Origin: Micromonospora kangleipakensis
GTDB lineage: Bacteria; Actinomycetota; Actinomycetes; Mycobacteriales; Micromonosporaceae
Direction: 5' to 3'
Assembly: GCF_004217615.1 (NCBI RefSeq)
Contig: NZ_SHLD01000001.1
Coordinates: 5,952,001 to 6,016,000, forward strand
DNA length: 64,000 nucleotides
The notes beneath the pieces are model-generated. The model did not search any database. It was not told the DNA's origin and was given only the letters and a program-made list of their open reading frames with translations. Every line of letters starts with the position of its first letter. The stretch's first letter is position 1. The position numbers were made by a program, and so were the translations under genes. Of this stretch, positions 47,496 to 59,636 are shown in pieces.

Positions 47496-48512
47496 TTGAT
47501 CGGGCTGTGGGACACCACCGGCAACGAGGTGGTCAAGGCGCTCGCCGCCGAGCGGCGCAGCGCCGGCGGGGTGGCCAGCGGCATGGCGCTCACCCTGGTC
47601 GTGGTGGTGGACGAGAAGCGGGTCCGCGAGGCGGAGGCGGCGGCGACGATAGCCGCCGCCGCCCACCCCTGCCGGATCGTGGTGGTGGTCCGCTCGGACG
47701 TCGAGCGGGACCGCAACCGGCTGGACGCGGAGATCGTCGTCGGCGGCCGGCTGGGCCCGTGCGAGGCGGTGGTGACCCGGATGTACGGCCGGCTCGCCCT
47801 GCACGCCGAGTCGGTGGTGATGCCGCTGCTGGTGCCCGACGTGCCGGTGGTCACCTGGTGGCACGGCGAACCGCCGGCCGAGATCGCCACCGACTTCCTC
47901 GGCGTGGTCGCGGACCGGCGGATCACCGACGCCGCGCAGGCCGTCGACCCGATCGAGGCGATCCGGCAGCGGGCCCGGGACTACGCCCCTGGCGACACCG
48001 ACCTGGCCTGGACCCGGATCACCCCCTGGCGCACCCTGGTCGCCGGGGCGTTCGACACCACCCAGGCCCGGGTCACCGAGGCGACGGTCGTCGCGCCCCG
48101 GTCGGACCCGACGGCGGCGCTGATGCGCGGCTGGCTGGCCGCCCGGCTCGGCATCAACCCGGTGTGGGAGCACACCGAGGGGTATCCCCGGATGCGGGAG
48201 GTGCAGCTGCGCTGCGCCAACGGCGACGAGCTGACCCTCACCCGGGAGGACAGCATCGCCACCTTCCGGCGTTCCGGGCAGGACGACCAGACCCTGCCGC
48301 TGGTCCGCCGGCCGCTCGGCGACGAGCTGGCCGAGGAGCTGCGCCGGCTCGACGCCGACCAGATCTACGCCGAGGCGCTCGGCGCCACGGCCGACCTCAC
48401 CGGCCTGGACCAGCGGCCCGCCCACCGGGTGCACGTGTGGAAGGATCCGGCGACCGCCCAGCGGGCCGAGGCCGGGGTCACCGCGCACGCCGGTACGAGC
48501 GCGGACCACTGA
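47496..48512 (+). CDS. opcA: Glucose-6-phosphate dehydrogenase assembly protein OpcA
   Basis: A 338-residue OpcA family protein, needed for assembly or redox activation of G6PD. Features: MIGLWDTTGNEVVKALAAER start, TRMYGRLALHAESVVMPLL, VVTWWHGEPPAEIA and ITPWRTLVAGAFD. The start is TTG 47496 with a strong AGGAGG site 5 bases upstream. It sits directly after zwf, as in other actinobacteria. Confidence 0.95.
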   Translation: MIGLWDTTGNEVVKALAAERRSAGGVASGMALTLVVVVDEKRVREAEAAATIAAAAHPCRIVVVVRSDVERDRNRLDAEIVVGGRLGPCEAVVTRMYGRLALHAESVVMPLLVPDVPVVTWWHGEPPAEIATDFLGVVADRRITDAAQAVDPIEAIRQRARDYAPGDTDLAWTRITPWRTLVAGAFDTTQARVTEATVVAPRSDPTAALMRGWLAARLGINPVWEHTEGYPRMREVQLRCANGDELTLTREDSIATFRRSGQDDQTLPLVRRPLGDELAEELRRLDADQIYAEALGATADLTGLDQRPAHRVHVWKDPATAQRAEAGVTAHAGTSADH

Positions 48513-48638
48513 GCGGGCGGGCCGCGACGGTCGCGGTCGGCCGGCACGGGCGCCTGCCCGGCGGTCGCAGACGGGGACCGCTGGTCGGTCGGAGAGCACA
48601 GGTGACCGCGTACGCGGTCGGAACGCGAGGCACGACGA

Positions 48639-49409
48639 ATGAGTGAGGCGAGTGTCGCCGTACACGCCGACGCCGACCTGCTGGCGCAGGCGGTGGCGGC
48701 CCGGTTGGTGGTGAAGCTGCTGGACGCGCAGGCGGACCGGGGCCAGGCGTCGGTGGTGCTGACCGGCGGGCGGATCGCCGCGGCGGTGTACCGGGCGGTG
48801 GCGGCGCTGCCGGCCCGGGACGCCGTCGACTGGTCCCGGGTCGACGTCTGGTGGGGCGACGAGCGGTTCCTGCCGGCCGGTGACCCGGAGCGTAACGAGA
48901 CCCAGGCCCGGGCGGCGCTGCTGGACGTGGTGCCGCTGGATCCGGCCCGGATCCACCCGATGCCGCCCTCCGACGGGCCGGCGGGCAACGACCCGGAGGC
49001 GGCCGCCGCGCGGTACGCCGAGGAGCTGGCCCGGGCGGCCCGGCCGGGGCACGCCCCGCTCCCCCACTTCGACGTGCTGATGCTCGGCGTCGGGGAGGAC
49101 GGGCACGTGGCCTCGGTCTTCCCGGAGCACCCGGTGCACCACGACAACCGGCCGGTCAGCGCGGTCCGGGGCAGCCCGAAGCCACCGCCGGTGCGGACCA
49201 CCCTCACCCTGCCCACGATCAACACCGCCGAAGAGGTCTGGCTGGTCGCCAGCGGGGCCGACAAGGCCCGGGCGGTGGGCATGGCGCTGGCCGGGGCGGG
49301 GCCGGTGCAGCTGCCCGCGGCCGGCGTGCACGGCGTCGGTCGTACCCTCTGGTTGCTGGACCGGGCGGCGGCGGCCGAGGTGCCGCCCCGGCTGCGCAGC
49401 CTGCGCTGA
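48639..49409 (+). CDS. pgl: 6-phosphogluconolactonase
   Basis: A 256-residue DevB-type lactonase hydrolysing 6-phosphogluconolactone, the second step of the oxidative branch. Phosphate-binding VVLTGGRIAAAV, WWGDERFLPAGDPERNE and the catalytic LGVGEDGHVASVFPEHP are present. ATG 48639; 126 bases after opcA with no gene between. Ends the operon at a terminator. Confidence 0.95.
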   Translation: MSEASVAVHADADLLAQAVAARLVVKLLDAQADRGQASVVLTGGRIAAAVYRAVAALPARDAVDWSRVDVWWGDERFLPAGDPERNETQARAALLDVVPLDPARIHPMPPSDGPAGNDPEAAAARYAEELARAARPGHAPLPHFDVLMLGVGEDGHVASVFPEHPVHHDNRPVSAVRGSPKPPPVRTTLTLPTINTAEEVWLVASGADKARAVGMALAGAGPVQLPAAGVHGVGRTLWLLDRAAAAEVPPRLRSLR

Positions 49410-49419
49410 CCGGACAGCG

Positions 49420-49446
49420 AGCCCCGGTTCCGCCGGGACCGGGGCT
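49420..49446. terminator. Bidirectional terminator between pgl and rbpA
   Basis: AGCCCCGGT pairs with ACCGGGGCT with a partly paired inner CC/GG, between convergent genes. Confidence 0.8.
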
Positions 49447-49454
49447 GCCGCTGC

Positions 49455-49799
49455 TCAGGCGCCGGCGCGGCGTTGGCGCAGCGCGGCCAGGGCCTCGGCG
49501 AGGATCGCCTCGCCCTGCTCGGGGGTGCGCCGCTCCTTCACGTACGCCAGGTGCGACTTGTACGGCTCGGTGCGGGCCCGACCGGGCGGGTTCTGCGCGT
49601 CCGGTCCGGCCGGCTGGCCGCAGCGCGGGCAGTCCCAGACCGGCGGCGCCACCGCCTCGGCGGCGAGCAGGATCTCGACCCGGTGGTCGTTGCGGCACCA
49701 GTAGGCGACCGGCCGGCGCGGGGCCGGTGCGGACCGCCCGGTCGGCCGTTCGGGGGTGGATCCGACCCGGGCGCCACGGATGACGTTGCCACTCGGCAC
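49455..49799 (-). CDS. rbpA: RNA polymerase-binding protein RbpA
   Basis: A 114-residue actinobacterial transcription activator that binds RNA polymerase and the principal sigma factor and stabilises open complexes. The Cys/His core YWCRNDHRVEILLAAEA...VWDCPRCGQP holds the structural-zinc ligands. The C-terminal helix YKSHLAYVKERRTPEQGEAIL is the sigma-interacting part. GTG 49799 (VPSGNVIRGARVGST) follows CAGGAG. Last gene of the glycolytic minus-strand block. Confidence 0.95.
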   Translation of the reverse strand: MPSGNVIRGARVGSTPERPTGRSAPAPRRPVAYWCRNDHRVEILLAAEAVAPPVWDCPRCGQPAGPDAQNPPGRARTEPYKSHLAYVKERRTPEQGEAILAEALAALRQRRAGA

Positions 49800-49875
49800 G
49801 GCTGCTCGCTCCTGTCGTCGTCGTGGGGACCGCCGCTCGGGTGGACGGCGGCGACGCGGTGCGGCGGACAAAGAA

Positions 49876-49909
49876 CTGCGCGCGGCCCGTCGTGACGGAC
49901 CGCGCGCAG
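49876..49909 (-). terminator. Terminator after secG
   Basis: CTGCGCGCGG pairs with CCGCGCGCAG, with an inner CCGTC/GACGG stem, followed on the minus strand by a T-rich TTCTTTG. It separates secG from rbpA. Confidence 0.8.
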
Positions 49910-49932
49910 ATTGTACGACCAGACGAGCTCGC

Positions 49933-50193
49933 TCAGGACCCGCTGCTCATCTGCAGCCGCAGCCAGAGGCCGATCCCGACGATGCACGCGAACCAGACGA
50001 TCCCCACCAGAACGGTGTAGCGGTCGAGGTTCTTCTCGGCCACCGAGGAGCCGGCCAGGCTGGAGCTGACGCCGCCGCCGAACATGCTCGACAACCCGCC
50101 GCCCTTACCTCGGTGCAGCAGGATCAGCAGGGTGAGCAGGATGCTCGTGATGATCAACAACACGATCAACGTGTACGCGAACGCGATCGGCAT
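49933..50193 (-). CDS. secG: Protein-export membrane protein SecG
   Basis: An 86-residue SecYEG translocon subunit with two membrane helices: FAYTLIVLLIITSILLTLLI (~5-24) and VLVGIVWFACIVGIGLWL (~60-77). Between them is the conserved cytoplasmic RGKGGGLSSMFGGGV. ATG 50193. 95 bases downstream of tpiA, as usual in actinobacteria. Confidence 0.93.
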   Translation of the reverse strand: MPIAFAYTLIVLLIITSILLTLLILLHRGKGGGLSSMFGGGVSSSLAGSSVAEKNLDRYTVLVGIVWFACIVGIGLWLRLQMSSGS

Positions 50194-50288
50194 GGCTGGG
50201 GTCAGTCCTCTCGTAGCGATCATCTGCCCGGGCAGGTCGGGCACGCGGCACCGGCCGGCGGACGGGCGGAGTCAAGAATAGCGAGCCG

Positions 50289-51079
50289 TCAGCGGGCGAT
50301 GTGCTCCGGGAACCGGCAGATCTGCGCGAATTCCTCGGCGTCCAGGCTCGCCCCGCCCACCAGGGCCCCGTCCACGTCCGGCTGGGCCATGATCGCGGCG
50401 ACGTTCGACGCCTTGACCGACCCGCCGTAGAGGATACGGACCTGCTGCGCGGTGCCCTCGTCGAAGGTCTGCACCAGGCGCTTGCGGACCTCGCCGCAGA
50501 CCTCCTGGGCGTCCTCCGGCGTGGCCGTCTTGCCCGTGCCGATCGCCCAGACCGGCTCGTACGCGACGACGACCTTGGTGACCTGCTCCGCGGTCAGCCC
50601 CTTCAGCGCGGCGTCGAGCTGGTCGCAGCAGTGCGGCACGTGCTTGAGCTGCTCCCGGATCTCCAGGCCCTCGCCGATGCAGAGGATCGGGGTGAGCCCG
50701 TTGGCCAGCGCCGCCGCCACCTTCGCGTTGACGACGGCGTCGTCCTCGTAGTGGTGGGCCCGCCGCTCGGAGTGCCCGACCACCACGTACGTGCAGCCCA
50801 GCTTGGCCAGCATCGGCCCCGAGATCTCCCCGGTGTACGCCCCGGACTGGTACGGCGACAGGTCCTGCGCGCCGTAGCCGATCAGCAGCTTGTCGCCGTC
50901 CACCGCGGTCTGCACGGTCCGCAGGTCGGTGAAGGGCGGCAGGACCACCGTCTCCACGTCGGTGAGCTGCTTCTCGGTCAGGCTCGCGGCCAGCTTCTGC
51001 ACCAGCAGGTTGGCCTCGAGGTGGTTCAGGTTCATTTTCCAGTTGCCGGCCATCAGCGGCCGGCGGGTGACGCCCGCCA

Positions 51080-51080
<1 letters not shown>
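50289..51080 (-). CDS. tpiA: Triosephosphate isomerase
   Basis: A 263-residue TIM-barrel enzyme. Catalytic Lys in AGNWKMN (~15), His in VVVGHSERR (~100) and Glu in [15 protein letters not shown] (~172); C-terminal phosphate loop [11 protein letters not shown]. Start shares one base with the pgk stop (TGATG at 51078-51082). Part of gap-pgk-tpiA. Confidence 0.97.
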
Positions 51081-53567
<2,487 letters not shown>

Positions 53568-54548
53568 TCAGACCACGAGCATGTCGGGCGTGACGGCCGC
53601 TTCCGTATCCGGGATGCCCAGGTCGCGCGCCCGCTTGTCGGCCAGCGCCAGCAGCCGGCGGATCCGCCCGGCGATGGCGTCCTTGGTCAGCGGCGGGTCG
53701 GCGAGCGCGCCCAGCTCCTCCAGCGAGGCCTGCCGGTGCTCCAGCCGCAGCTGACCGGCCGAGGTCAGGTGGTTGGGCGCGTCGTCGGCGAGGATCTCCA
53801 GCGCGCGGGTCACCCGGGCGGCCGCGGCGACCGCGGCGCGGGCGGACCGGCGCAGGTTGGCATCGTCGAAGTTGGCCAGCCGGTTCGCGGTCGCCCGGAC
53901 CTCCCGGCGCACCCGCCGCTCCTCCCAGGCCAGCACGCTCGAGTGGGCGCCGATCCGGGTGAGCAGCGCGGCGATCGCGTCGCCGTCCTTGACCACCACC
54001 CGGTCCACCTGGCGCACCTCGCGGTTCTTGGCCACGATGCCGATCCGGCGGGCGGCGCCGACCAGCGCCAGCGCCGACTCCGGGCCGGGGCAGGTGATCT
54101 CCAGGGCGCTGGAACGGCCCGGCTCGGTCAGCGAGCCGTGCGCCATGAACGCGCCCCGCCAGGCGGAGACCGCGCAGCAGACGTTCGCGGCGACCACGTG
54201 CGGCGGCAGGCCGCGCACCGGACGACCGCGCACGTCCAGCAGCCCGGTCTGCCGGGCCAGGGCCTCGCCGTCCTTCACCACCCGGACGATGAAGTGGCTG
54301 CCCTTGCGCAGCCCACCGGAGGCGAGCACGTGGATCTCGCTCGGGTAGCCGTAGACCTCGGCGATCTCCCGCCGGAGCCGCCGGGCCACCGCGCCGGTGT
54401 CCAGCTCGGCCTCCACCACCACGCGACCCGACACGATGTGCAGCCCGCCGGCGAAGCGCAGCAGGGCGGCCATCTCCGCCCGCCGGCAGCAGGGCTTGGG
54501 CACGTCGACCCGACTCAGCTCGTCCTTGACCGAAGCCGTCATCGCCAT
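53568..54548 (-). CDS. whiA: Sporulation/cell-division regulator WhiA
   Basis: A 326-residue DNA-binding protein with an N-terminal LAGLIDADG homing-endonuclease-like fold ([29 protein letters not shown]) and a C-terminal helix-turn-helix ([26 protein letters not shown]). In sporulating actinobacteria it controls the switch from aerial growth to sporulation. ATG 54548 follows GAGGGGG by 6 bases. Sits after yvcK and rapZ in the classical gene order. Confidence 0.96.
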   Translation of the reverse strand: MAMTASVKDELSRVDVPKPCCRRAEMAALLRFAGGLHIVSGRVVVEAELDTGAVARRLRREIAEVYGYPSEIHVLASGGLRKGSHFIVRVVKDGEALARQTGLLDVRGRPVRGLPPHVVAANVCCAVSAWRGAFMAHGSLTEPGRSSALEITCPGPESALALVGAARRIGIVAKNREVRQVDRVVVKDGDAIAALLTRIGAHSSVLAWEERRVRREVRATANRLANFDDANLRRSARAAVAAAARVTRALEILADDAPNHLTSAGQLRLEHRQASLEELGALADPPLTKDAIAGRIRRLLALADKRARDLGIPDTEAAVTPDMLVV

Positions 54549-54602
54549 AGTGCGCCCCCTCACGGACCGGTACCGGCGTGTCGCCGGTGATTACGTACGT
54601 GC

Positions 54603-55598
54603 TTAACGATCGGCGCCCAGGACAGGCACCAGCGCGGCGCCCAGGGCGGCCGGATCATGCCGGGGCGTGCCGTCGGTGACGGCGACGGGCGCGAGGAACA
54701 GCCGGGCACCCAGCGATTCTGCCGCACGTTCGACCGCTTCAGGATCACCCACCGCCCTGGAGTCGGCCAGCACCACGTCCACCTTCAACTCGGACAGATA
54801 GCGGTGCAGGGTGGCCAGATGGTCGGCCAGGGAGAGACCCAGGGTCTCCTTCTCGGCCACCAGGTTGAGGGTGACCAGCCGCCGGGCCGGACTCGACACG
54901 ATCGCGTCGGCCAGCCCCGGCACCAGCAGGTGCGGCAGCACGCTGGTGTACCAGCTGCCCGGCCCGAAGATCAGCCAGTCGGCCTCGGAGACCGCGGCCA
55001 CCGCCTCCGCGCAGGCGGCCGGCGCCGCCGGGGTGAGCCGGAGCGACTCGACCCGGCCGCTGGTGACCGCGACCTGGTGCTGGCCGCGCACGGTGCGTAC
55101 CTCGTCGGGGTGGGCGGCGTCGGCGCCGCGCACCCGGGCCTCGATGCCCACCGGCTGGCGGGACATCGGCAGCACCCGGCCGACGGCGCCGAGCATGGCG
55201 CCGGCGTGGTCGAGCGCGGCGACCGGGTCGCCGAGCAGCTCCATCAGGCCGCAGAGGACCAGGTTGCCGACCGCGTGCCCGGCCAGCGCGTCTGTGGCGG
55301 CGGCCGGTCCCCCGGCATCCGCCGCGACGGCCGCGGCGGCGAAGCGGTGCTGGAAGAGACCGGCGCTGCGCCGGGTGGCCGGGTGGTCGCCGGCCAGCGC
55401 GACGAGCGCCTGCCGCAGGTCGCCCGGGGGCAGCCCACCGCGCTCGGCGCGCAGCCGGCCGCTGGAGCCGCCGTCGTCGCCGACCGTGACCACCGCGGTG
55501 ATGTCCAGGTCCAACTCCGGTACGCAGTGCCGCAGCGCCCGCAGGGACGCCGACAGGCCGTGCCCGCCGCCGAAGGCGACCACCTTCCGGACGGTCAT
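54603..55598 (-). CDS. yvcK: YvcK/CofD-like gluconeogenesis factor
   Basis: A 331-residue Rossmann-like protein of the YvcK/CofD family. N-terminal FGGGHGLSASLRALR, VTVGDDGGSSGRLR and LPPGDLRQALVALAG, and FGPGSWYTSVLPHLLVPG in the middle, are diagnostic. It is linked to carbon use and cell-envelope homeostasis, and known members bind nucleotide-sugars. ATG 55598 overlaps the rapZ stop by 4 bases. Confidence 0.94.
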   Translation of the reverse strand: MTVRKVVAFGGGHGLSASLRALRHCVPELDLDITAVVTVGDDGGSSGRLRAERGGLPPGDLRQALVALAGDHPATRRSAGLFQHRFAAAAVAADAGGPAAATDALAGHAVGNLVLCGLMELLGDPVAALDHAGAMLGAVGRVLPMSRQPVGIEARVRGADAAHPDEVRTVRGQHQVAVTSGRVESLRLTPAAPAACAEAVAAVSEADWLIFGPGSWYTSVLPHLLVPGLADAIVSSPARRLVTLNLVAEKETLGLSLADHLATLHRYLSELKVDVVLADSRAVGDPEAVERAAESLGARLFLAPVAVTDGTPRHDPAALGAALVPVLGADR

Positions 55599-56542
55599 TC
55601 CCGCCCCAGGTCCCGGTGCTGGGCGTTGGCGGCGATGCCGGACTGGCGCAGCCGGGCGGCCAGCTCCTCGGCGATGGCGACGCTGCGGTGCTTGCCGCCG
55701 GTGCACCCGACGGCGACGGTCAGGTAGCGCTTGCCCTCCCGCTCGAACCCGGCGGTGGTGGCGTTGACCAGGTCGGCGTACCCGGCCACGAAGGCGTCCG
55801 CCCCCTCCTGGCCCAGCACGTACGAACTGACCGCCTCCTCACGCCCGCTGTGCTCCCGCAACTCCGGCACCCAGTACGGGTTCGGCAGGAACCGGGCGTC
55901 CATCACGAAGTCGGCGTCGGGCGGCAGCCCGTACTTGAAGCCGAAGGAGAGGACGGTGATCCGCAGCCGGCGGGCGTCCTCGCCGCCGAAGAGCTCCTCG
56001 ACCCGCCGCCGGAGCTGGTTGACGTTGAGGTGGCTGGTGTCGATGATCACGTCGGCCTGGTCGCGGGCTTCCTCCAGCAGGGCGCGCTCGACGGCGATGC
56101 CGTCGGCCAACCGCCCCTCACCCTGCAACGGGTGCGAGCGCCGGACACTCTCGAACCGGCGGATCAGCACCTCGTCGTCGGCGTCGACGAAGACCACCCG
56201 CGGCGAGAAGCCGCGGTCCTTGAGCTCCCGGATCGCCCCGGCCAGGTCGGTGGAGAAGGCGCGCGAGCGGACGTCCAGCACCATCGCGGTACGCCGGGCG
56301 GCGCCGCCGGCCTTGAACGCCAGCTCTGCCATGTCCAACATCAACGCCTGGGGCAGGTTGTCGACCACGTAGTAGCCGACGTTCTCCAGCGCCCGGGCCA
56401 CCGTGCTCCGCCCACCGCCGGAGAGGCCGGTCACCACGACCAGGCTGGTGTCCGCCTCGGTCGGCGCCGGCTGCCCGACCACCGGTTCCGCCCTCTCAGT
56501 CTCGGCCGGCACCAGGTCCGCCGTCGTCCGCGCCTCGCTCAC
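55595..56542 (-). CDS. rapZ: RNase adapter/nucleotide-binding protein RapZ
   Basis: A 315-residue P-loop protein. The ~30-residue N-terminal extension precedes VVTGLSGGGRSTVARALENVG (~35-55), with Walker B-like VVFVDADDEVLIRRFES. The C-terminal GCTGGKHRSVAIAEELA and the metabolite-sensing part are conserved. In Escherichia coli RapZ controls glucosamine-6-phosphate synthesis; in actinobacteria its role is less clear. GTG 56542 has GGGGGT upstream. First gene of rapZ-yvcK-whiA. Confidence 0.94.
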   Translation of the reverse strand: MSEARTTADLVPAETERAEPVVGQPAPTEADTSLVVVTGLSGGGRSTVARALENVGYYVVDNLPQALMLDMAELAFKAGGAARRTAMVLDVRSRAFSTDLAGAIRELKDRGFSPRVVFVDADDEVLIRRFESVRRSHPLQGEGRLADGIAVERALLEEARDQADVIIDTSHLNVNQLRRRVEELFGGEDARRLRITVLSFGFKYGLPPDADFVMDARFLPNPYWVPELREHSGREEAVSSYVLGQEGADAFVAGYADLVNATTAGFEREGKRYLTVAVGCTGGKHRSVAIAEELAARLRQSGIAANAQHRDLGRE

Positions 56543-56774
56543 CCACTACCCCCAAGCCGTGGCGCCGCGGCCCGGTCGGCCGCGCGTGGTCAATCAGCGA
56601 CTCTAACGGCTGGGACCCCGCCCGGGATTCCACGGGGTGACGACCGGAACACCGGCTTGTCCGGTTCCGGCCCGAAAGCCGGCGGAGGCCGGGGACCGCC
56701 CGCGCGTCGCTCCCCCGGCCGGCGCGCGGCTCGGCGTCGGCCGGCGTGTCGGGGGACGCTCGTAGACTGCCCGG

Positions 56775-58640
56775 ATGGTCTCCCCCACCGATCTGCGGAC
56801 CGAGGACGCCCTGCGGGTGCTCAACCGGGTGTTCGGTTACGACGCCTTCCGCGGCTTCCAGCACGAGGTCGTCGACCACGTGGTGGCCGGCGGCGACGCG
56901 CTGGTGCTGATGCCGACCGGTGGCGGCAAGTCGCTCTGCTACCAGATCCCCGCGCTGGTCCGCGCCGGCGTCGCGGTCGTCGTGTCGCCGCTGATCGCCC
57001 TCATGCAGGACCAGGTGGACGCGCTCACCGCGGTCGGCGTGCGGGCCGGCTTCCTCAACTCGACGCAGGACCTGGCCGAGCGGCGGCGGGTGGAGGCGGC
57101 CTTCCTCGCCGGCGAGCTGGACCTGCTCTACCTCGCCCCGGAGGGGCTGGCCGTCCGATCCACCCTCCAGCTGCTGGAACGCGGCACCATCGCGCTCTTC
57201 GCGATCGACGAGGCGCACTGCGTGTCCCAGTGGGGGCACGACTTCCGTCCCGACTACCTCAACCTCTCGATGCTGCACGAGCGGTGGCCGGGGGTGCCGC
57301 GGATCGCGCTGACCGCCACCGCCACCAGCGCCACCCGGGCCGAGATCGCCACCCGGCTCCGGCTCACCGACGCCCGGCACTTCGTGGCCAGCTTCGACCG
57401 GCCCAACATCCAGTACCGGATCGTGCCGAAGCGGGAGCCGCGCAAGCAGCTGCTGAGCCTGCTCCGCGACGAGCACCCGGGCGACGCCGGCATCGTCTAC
57501 TGCCTCTCCCGCGCCTCCGTGGATAAGACGGCCGAGTTCCTGGTGCAGAACGGCATCCCCGCGCTGCCGTACCACGCGGGCCTGGACGCGGCGACCCGCG
57601 CCGCCAACCAGCAGCGCTTCCTCCGCGAGGACGGCCTGGTCATGGTGGCCACGATCGCCTTCGGGATGGGCATCGACAAGCCGGACGTCCGCTTCGTCGC
57701 CCACCTCGACCTGCCGAAGTCCGTCGAGGGCTACTACCAGGAGACCGGCCGCGCCGGCCGGGACGGCCTGCCGTCCACGGCCTGGCTGGCGTACGGGCTC
57801 CAGGACGTGGTCCAGCAGCGGAAGATGATCGAGACGTCCGAGGGCGACCTCGCGCACCGCCGCAACCTCGCCGCCCACCTGGACGCGATGCTCGCGCTCT
57901 GCGAGACGGTCCGGTGCCGGCGGGTCCAGCTCCTCGAATACTTCGGCGAGACGGCGACGGCGACGGCGGCCTGCGGCAACTGCGACACCTGCCTCAACCC
58001 GCCGGAGTCGTGGGACGGCACCGTCGCCGCGCAGAAGCTGCTCTCCACCGTCTTCCGGCTGGACCGGGAGCGCAACCAGCGGTTCGGCGCCGGGCACTGC
58101 GTCGACATCCTGCTCGGCAAGCAGACCGACAAGATCACCCAGTACGGTCACGACTCGCTGACCGTCTTCGGCATCGGCACCGAGCTGCGCGAGGCCGAGT
58201 GGCGGGGCGTGGTCCGGCAACTGCTCGCCGAGGGCCTGCTCGCCGTCGAGGGCGACTACGGCACCCTGGCGCTGACCGAGGCGAGCGCCGAGGTGCTGGG
58301 CCGCCGGCGCACCGTGACCATGCGCCGCGAGCCGGAGAAGCCGGCGTCCAGCCGGTCGGCGAAGCCACGCGGCGCGGCCACCGTGGTCGCCGATCTGGAC
58401 CCGGCCGCCGGGTCGATCTTCGAGCGGCTGCGCGCGTGGCGGGCGGCCACCGCGAAGGAGCAGGGCGTGCCCGCCTACGTGATCTTCCACGACGCCACCC
58501 TGCGGCAGATCGCCACCGACGCGCCGGCCTCGCTGGCCGGGCTGTCCCGGATCAACGGCGTCGGCGAGAACAAGCTGGCGAAGTACGGCGAGCAGCTCCT
58601 CGCCGTGCTCGCCGACGCACCGGCTGACGGGCCCGGGTAG
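56775..58640 (+). CDS. recQ: ATP-dependent DNA helicase RecQ
   Basis: A 621-residue superfamily 2 helicase. Motif [12 protein letters not shown] (~57), DEAH-type [18 protein letters not shown], motif [16 protein letters not shown] and [12 protein letters not shown]. Then the RecQ zinc domain [17 protein letters not shown]...CGNCDTC, an RQC winged helix and an HRDC domain near the end. It acts in recombinational repair. ATG 56775. It lies on the opposite strand to its flanks, between rapZ and uvrC. Confidence 0.97.
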   Translation: MVSPTDLRTEDALRVLNRVFGYDAFRGFQHEVVDHVVAGGDALVLMPTGGGKSLCYQIPALVRAGVAVVVSPLIALMQDQVDALTAVGVRAGFLNSTQDLAERRRVEAAFLAGELDLLYLAPEGLAVRSTLQLLERGTIALFAIDEAHCVSQWGHDFRPDYLNLSMLHERWPGVPRIALTATATSATRAEIATRLRLTDARHFVASFDRPNIQYRIVPKREPRKQLLSLLRDEHPGDAGIVYCLSRASVDKTAEFLVQNGIPALPYHAGLDAATRAANQQRFLREDGLVMVATIAFGMGIDKPDVRFVAHLDLPKSVEGYYQETGRAGRDGLPSTAWLAYGLQDVVQQRKMIETSEGDLAHRRNLAAHLDAMLALCETVRCRRVQLLEYFGETATATAACGNCDTCLNPPESWDGTVAAQKLLSTVFRLDRERNQRFGAGHCVDILLGKQTDKITQYGHDSLTVFGIGTELREAEWRGVVRQLLAEGLLAVEGDYGTLALTEASAEVLGRRRTVTMRREPEKPASSRSAKPRGAATVVADLDPAAGSIFERLRAWRAATAKEQGVPAYVIFHDATLRQIATDAPASLAGLSRINGVGENKLAKYGEQLLAVLADAPADGPG

Positions 58641-58648
58641 AGACGACG

Positions 58649-58681
58649 AAAGGGCCGGCCCCGGGTGGGGGTCGGCCCTTT
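58649..58681. terminator. Bidirectional terminator between recQ and C39-like peptidase gene
   Basis: AAAGGGCCGGCCCC pairs with GGGGTCGGCCCTTT (one mismatch), between convergent genes 9 bases after the recQ stop. Confidence 0.85.
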
Positions 58682-58700
58682 CGCGTGTGGTGCTGGTGGG

Positions 58701-59354
58701 TCAGGAGGCGGTGTAGCCGCGGGTGGCGATCCAGTCGGCGAGGTTGTCGACGCTCATCCGGTAGGAGGCCATGTTCGGGTCGGCCGAGTCGGCGATCGTC
58801 ACGGTGTGGCCGCCGTCGCGGTAGCCCACGACGCTGATGTAGTGGCCGCCCTCGAAGGAGTGGGTGTTGCCGTCGGTGTCGACGGCGGTGCCGGCGATGT
58901 TGGCGACCACGGCCCGGCCGTTGTCCACGGTGTGGACGATGTCGGCGCGCAGGGTGTCGGTCTGCTTGTCGTCGGCCTTGGCGTCGCGGATTTCGACGCT
59001 GTGGTAGACGTCCTTACCGGTTTCCTTGTTCAGGACCGGGGTGATGTCGTTGACGCTGTTGGTGCCGGCCTCGGTGGTGCCCATCTCCTTGGCCATGGCG
59101 TCGACGTCGATGGCCTTGCCCTGCACGGACAGGGCGTTGCGGGTCGCGGCGGGGCCGCAGTAGTAGAAGTTCGGCTGCGCCTCGTAGCGGACGTTGAGTT
59201 CCCGCTCACCGCCGTGCTTACGGTCGGTCTGCACCTGCGCGGCGGGCTTGGCCTCGGCGGCGTGGGCGGCGATCGCGGGGCCGGCGATGCCACCGGCGGT
59301 GGCGGCGAGGCCGGCAGCGGTCAGGGCGGTCTTACGGATCAGATCGGTACGCAT
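58701..59354 (-). CDS. Secreted C39-like (papain-fold) peptidase
   Basis: A 217-residue exported protein. The signal peptide covers about residues 1-34 (basic RTDLIRK, then a long Ala/Gly hydrophobic core, cleavage near AHAAEA). The mature domain is Peptidase_C39_2-like: Cys in NFYYCGPAATRNALS, His in FEGGHYISVVGYRDGG and Asp in TVTIADSADPN. It is not fused to a transporter and has no bacteriocin precursor beside it, so classic C39 leader processing is unlikely. ATG 59354 follows AGAGGAG. A repeat-rich ~860-bp stretch lies upstream. Confidence 0.85.
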   Translation of the reverse strand: MRTDLIRKTALTAAGLAATAGGIAGPAIAAHAAEAKPAAQVQTDRKHGGERELNVRYEAQPNFYYCGPAATRNALSVQGKAIDVDAMAKEMGTTEAGTNSVNDITPVLNKETGKDVYHSVEIRDAKADDKQTDTLRADIVHTVDNGRAVVANIAGTAVDTDGNTHSFEGGHYISVVGYRDGGHTVTIADSADPNMASYRMSVDNLADWIATRGYTAS

Positions 59355-59480
59355 GATGGCGTGCTCCTCTGCTCGGGGGTACACGACACACCGCAGGGGG
59401 GTGCGGTGGTGTCGCGTGAAAAAGGGGGGGAAAGTCTTGGGGGATCTGCCCGGCGGCTGGGCCTGCTCGGGTGTCCCGGG

Positions 59481-59580
59481 GATGTAACCACCCGGGCCGG
59501 CGACGCATTCCACCAGGCTCACGGGCTTCCCGGGCCGCGGGGGCCGGGGTTCCAGGGGGATGTAACCGTCCCGGCCGGCC
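59481..59580 (-). repeat. Two diverged direct repeats upstream of the C39-like peptidase gene
   Basis: GGGGATGTAACCACCCGGGCCGG-like and GGGGATGTAACCGTCCCGGCCGG-like units start at about 59479 and 59557, 78 bases apart. They may be paired regulator sites or remnants of duplication. Confidence 0.55.
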
Positions 59581-59610
59581 GGGTGTTCCCACGGCCGCGG
59601 CTCCGGGCTC

Positions 59611-59636
59611 TACCACCCGCGGGTCCCGCGGTGGTA
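59611..59636. promoter_or_regulatory. 26-bp near-palindrome upstream of the C39-like peptidase gene
   Basis: TACCAC pairs with GTGGTA and CGCGGG with CCCGCG around a central T. Located 257 bases upstream of the peptidase start; a possible operator or transcription barrier. Confidence 0.5.

Noticed and set aside
58701..59354. Bacteriocin export/processing system
   Set aside because: The peptidase has a signal peptide and no ABC transporter or double-glycine precursor nearby.
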